A DNA stretch of 8,628 nucleotides. It comes from Rhodobacterales bacterium UBA5972 (GTDB taxonomy: Bacteria > Pseudomonadota > Alphaproteobacteria > Rhodobacterales > Rhodobacteraceae). A program made the position numbers and the translations under genes. Below, in pieces: positions 7,681-8,628 of the stretch. Location of the stretch: assembly GCA_002430125.1 (NCBI GenBank), contig DJBQ01000077.1, positions 1 to 8,628 of the forward strand, read 5' to 3'. The notes below the pieces were generated by a model, which searched no databases, was not told the origin of the DNA, and was given only the letters and a program-made list of their open reading frames with translations. How positions within the stretch are numbered: the stretch's first letter is position 1; every line of letters starts with the position of its first letter.

Positions 7681-7956
7681 TCAGCAGCGATGATCTGGCA
7701 GCACCTTCAGAGGCCGCCCACGCAACAGACGCAGGTTTTGCAGAACCAGATTGTTCCAAATCAGGTTCGGTAAAACCTTAAGGAAGTCAACTGCCACCCC
7801 GGCACAAGCTTGTTTGTCTTCTATCGATTTATGCTGGCTGACCCCGGCCCCGGGATGCGCTTTGCGGACATAAAGGATGGCGAAATCGACATCGGGATGG
7901 CTTGCAACCAACTGCGCCATCCCGCCCCGGCTTTGAAACAGCGGGCACGTCACACT
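7681..7956 (-). pseudogene. Remnant of a deiodinase-like redoxin gene
   Basis: The minus-strand frame reads SVTCPLFQSRGGMAQL, HPDVDFAILYVRKAHPG and KSIEDKQACA. This matches bacterial proteins related to the iodothyronine deiodinase / thioredoxin-fold family, where a TCP-type active-site cysteine is followed by a VDF...YVREAHPG block and an EEK..A helix. Here the usual Glu of REAHPG is Lys (AAA codon). After about 50 residues the match fades. The tail has fragments such as LPN, WNN and LLRGRP that could be family pieces joined by internal deletions, and it ends at the TGA at 7681. Only about 91 codons remain, far fewer than an intact protein of this type. It has no start of its own, because it continues in frame from the MarR remnant. 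Family assignment comes from memory of motifs and is moderate. Confidence 0.6.
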
Positions 7957-8329
7957 GCCATGATCCGTCAGGCAGACCAGCAAACGTCACCGATCAACCG
8001 GATCAGCTTGCCGCGCAATCATTTCCTTAGGCTCAATATTGTCCAGCAAGCGCGTCATCGTCGTTGGGTCGCGCATTGTCATTGCCGCCAGGGTCCCCGG
8101 ACTGCGCCCGTTCGTCTGCCAAAGAAACAACAGAACCGCCCATTCCTCGGCAGTTACCACATGCCCTGCCGCCCGAAACCGCCCTTGCAGGTCTTTGCGG
8201 ATCAAAAGACTACGTCGGTTGATCCAGTGATGAGGCAGGGTGCGACTTTTGGTGGCCAGCAGAACGATCCCGATCCTGTCGTTCCACCACGCTAAGCTTG
8301 GTTTCGCATGTGTCCTGATGTTTGGGCAT
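7957..8329 (-). pseudogene. Disrupted MarR-family transcriptional regulator
   Basis: The core of a MarR winged-helix DNA-binding domain is clear on the minus strand: LLIRKDLQGRF, AAGHVVTAEEWAVLLFLWQ, TLAAMTMRDPTTMTRLLDN (recognition-helix region) and ARQADPVDR, the wing. The wing is interrupted by an in-frame TGA (7987-7989) exactly where the family has another Arg (DRR). Reading continues after the stop as RLLVCLTDHG, the normal next MarR segment, so the stop is a nonsense change, probably CGA to TGA. The likely original start, ATG at 8327-8329 (MPKHQDTCETKLSVVERQ), lies in a different frame from the core, so a frameshift occurred near 8270-8280. The C-terminal dimerisation helices are missing: after LTDHG the sequence becomes a deiodinase-like remnant. 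A short product from the TTG at 8205 (72 aa) is possible but would lack the dimer helices. Confidence 0.72.
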
Positions 8330-8345
8330 CAATTTCTGAAATTCT

Positions 8346-8375
8346 AAGGCGCGGATGCCAAATCAATCGCGCCTT
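8346..8375 (-). terminator. Hairpin after the unknown gene, possible transcription terminator
   Basis: AAGGCGCG (8346-8353) and CGCGCCTT (8368-8375) form a perfect 8-bp stem with a 14-nt loop. It begins 10 nt past the stop of the minus-strand gene at 8386. The flanking A/T pairs extend the GC stem, but the T-run after it is poor, so termination could be weak. The rest of 8330-8385 shows nothing else. Confidence 0.5.
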
Positions 8376-8385
8376 GGTCGCAAAG

Positions 8386-8628
8386 TCAGTGCAGAAACGC
8401 CAAATACAGTTCGACATCGCGGAAAATGTTACCTTTGACCAACATGTCGCCGACGATTATCGGTTTATCGGCGTTTTTCGGTTTGCGGCCACCGCCCAAT
8501 TCATAGCTGGTTTGTTTGGCGACCCGTCGCCCGTCAAACCGACCCGAGAAATATATATCCCCCCAGTCTGGATGGAACCCATGGAACAAAATTGTTTCCG
8601 GGCCAACCTGTCCGTCGTCAGAGTTTTT
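8386..8628 (-). CDS. C-terminal end of an unrecognised protein (5' end outside the window)
   Basis: Eighty codons are open from the window edge to a TGA at 8386. The visible sequence is hydrophilic and looks beta-rich, with ETILFHGFHPDWGDIYFSGRF, a Gly/Lys/Arg-rich ELGGGRKPKNADKP loop, and a final IIVGDMLVKGNIFRDVELYLAFLH. It has no cysteine, no membrane segment and no motif I can name. The frame uses codons like its neighbours, and a hairpin follows the stop, which supports a real gene. Since only the tail is present I do not assign a function or family. A TTG at 8589 could be read as a start, but the frame stays open upstream, so a longer protein is more likely. Confidence 0.6.
   Translation of the reverse strand, partial: KNSDDGQVGPETILFHGFHPDWGDIYFSGRFDGRRVAKQTSYELGGGRKPKNADKPIIVGDMLVKGNIFRDVELYLAFLH

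Noticed and set aside
7987..7989. TGA as a selenocysteine codon, since deiodinases can contain selenocysteine
   Set aside because: The TGA lies in the MarR wing where Arg is expected. The deiodinase-like active-site position downstream is an ordinary Cys (TGC at 7945-7947).
7810..8295. Plus-strand open frame of 161 codons
   Set aside because: It is antisense to the MarR and deiodinase-like remnants, which show real family motifs on the minus strand. The plus-strand protein resembles nothing I know.

Overview
The window looks like chromosomal DNA of an alphaproteobacterium, most likely Rhodobacterales (Roseobacter group). The main reason is the minus-strand order glyQ, DUF6446, glyS, in which a small membrane-anchored gene separates the two glycyl-tRNA synthetase subunit genes. 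The protein sequences and the moderately high GC fit this. I see no tRNA, rRNA, CRISPR array, insertion sequence or phage gene.

Left part (1-2703), minus strand: glyQ (alpha subunit), a DUF6446 membrane protein and the first 378 codons of glyS (beta subunit) form a tight operon. glyQ overlaps the DUF6446 gene by 4 bp, and only 3 nt separate that gene from glyS. A plausible promoter and an imperfect dyad lie in the 210-bp divergent interval (2621-2830).

Centre (2831-4564), plus strand: one secreted protein carries a signal peptide, a SPOR-like domain, a peptidoglycan-binding domain, an unassigned middle region and a C-terminal trypsin-like domain. In the trypsin-like domain the serine position of the GDSGGP motif is Ile and the histidine position appears to be Ser. 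I read it as a cell-wall-associated pseudoprotease, which is the most interesting point in the window.

Right part (4577-7623), minus strand: a TrkH-type potassium transporter gene is followed after 2 nt by a thiamine-diphosphate-dependent decarboxylase or acetolactate-synthase-like gene. This is an apparent two-gene operon without an obvious shared function. It converges on the plus-strand pseudoprotease gene.

Far right (7624-8628), minus strand: this is a decayed region. A MarR-family regulator remnant, with a frameshift near its start and an in-frame TGA, runs directly into a remnant of a deiodinase-like redoxin gene. The join looks like a deletion fusion. Beyond it, a hairpin follows the 3' end of a gene of unknown function that enters from outside the window.
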